A stretch of 64,000 nucleotides of DNA, taken from NCBI GenBank assembly GCA_013041765.1, contig JABDRL010000217.1, positions 24,888 to 88,887 of the forward strand, in the 5' to 3' direction. The stretch is from Dactylosporangium sp. (GTDB lineage: Bacteria; Actinomycetota; Actinomycetes; Mycobacteriales; Micromonosporaceae). The translations under genes and the position numbers were made by a program. The notes beneath the pieces were generated by a model. That model worked only from the letters and a program-made list of their open reading frames with translations, did not search any database and had not been told where the DNA came from. Of this stretch, positions 62,615 to 64,000 are shown one piece after another. Position 1 is the first letter of the stretch. Every line of letters begins with the position of its first letter.

Positions 62615-64000
<1,386 letters not shown>

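Overview
This is a high-GC actinobacterial chromosome segment with no plasmid or phage backbone. It looks like a filamentous, sporulating soil actinomycete of the Micromonosporales, Frankiales or Cryptosporangiales type. The evidence is the fhaA-fhaB-pstP-rodA-pbpA-pknA-pknB growth locus, a class E sortase, CrgA, XRE(DUF5753)/DUF397 regulator pairs, an LppU-like lipoprotein-type protein and a CBM-bearing GH11 xylanase. The growth locus next to tRNA-Leu, and crgA, usually lie close to oriC in this phylum, so the window is probably origin-proximal. dnaA and dnaN themselves are not here. The species cannot be named from the sequence.

Layout. 1-0.7 kb: end of an adenosine deaminase, a perfect-palindrome terminator and tRNA-Leu(CAG). 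0.9-10.2 kb: the peptidoglycan growth and phosphosignalling operon (two FHA proteins, PP2C phosphatase, SEDS protein, class B PBP, two Ser/Thr kinases), closed by a strong hairpin. 10.2-13.6 kb: a convergent block of glutamine amidotransferase, small membrane protein, sortase E and DUF881, divergent from crgA. 13.7-18.6 kb: two DUF21/CBS membrane proteins in tandem, then two paralogous secreted NlpC/P60 hydrolases; a c-di-AMP (ydaO-type) riboswitch precedes only the second. 18.6-19.8 kb: dCTP deaminase divergent from a PNPOx-like protein, with a perfect LexA box between them.

19.8-21.5 kb: tRNA-Gly(CCC) followed by two successive integration scars. Each is a copy of the tRNA 3' end with a decayed tyrosine-integrase C-terminus, and a PIN-domain toxin/antitoxin-like pair lies between them. 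21.6-26.8 kb: envelope and signalling genes (RlpA-like, SpoIIE-type phosphatase, SixA, hemolysin III, LppU-like). 26.9-30.3 kb: a 2-oxoacid dehydrogenase E1alpha-E1beta-E2 operon. 30.6-41.1 kb: accessory genes, including two facing XRE/DUF397 pairs, DUF4192, a free-standing PASTA protein, a glutamate-cysteine-ligase-like enzyme and a short HTH protein.

41-46.7 kb: a divergent HSP90 homologue beside a GT4-plus-toroid/GH130 carbohydrate pair. 46.8-52.7 kb: SGNH hydrolase, membrane-anchored hypothetical protein, USP and a cbiM-cbiQ-cbiO Ni/Co transporter with a Nur-like site. 52.9 kb: a cluster of DnaA boxes. 53-57.3 kb: GH115 alpha-glucuronidase plus ManD-type dehydratase, preceded by a perfect CCGGAAACTTTCCGG palindrome. 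57.5-62.6 kb: YciI-like and LURP-one-like proteins, an MMPL exporter and a NarL-type two-component system. The window ends inside a secreted GH11 xylanase with a C-terminal carbohydrate-binding module. GH115, ManD and GH11 together suggest glucuronoxylan use.
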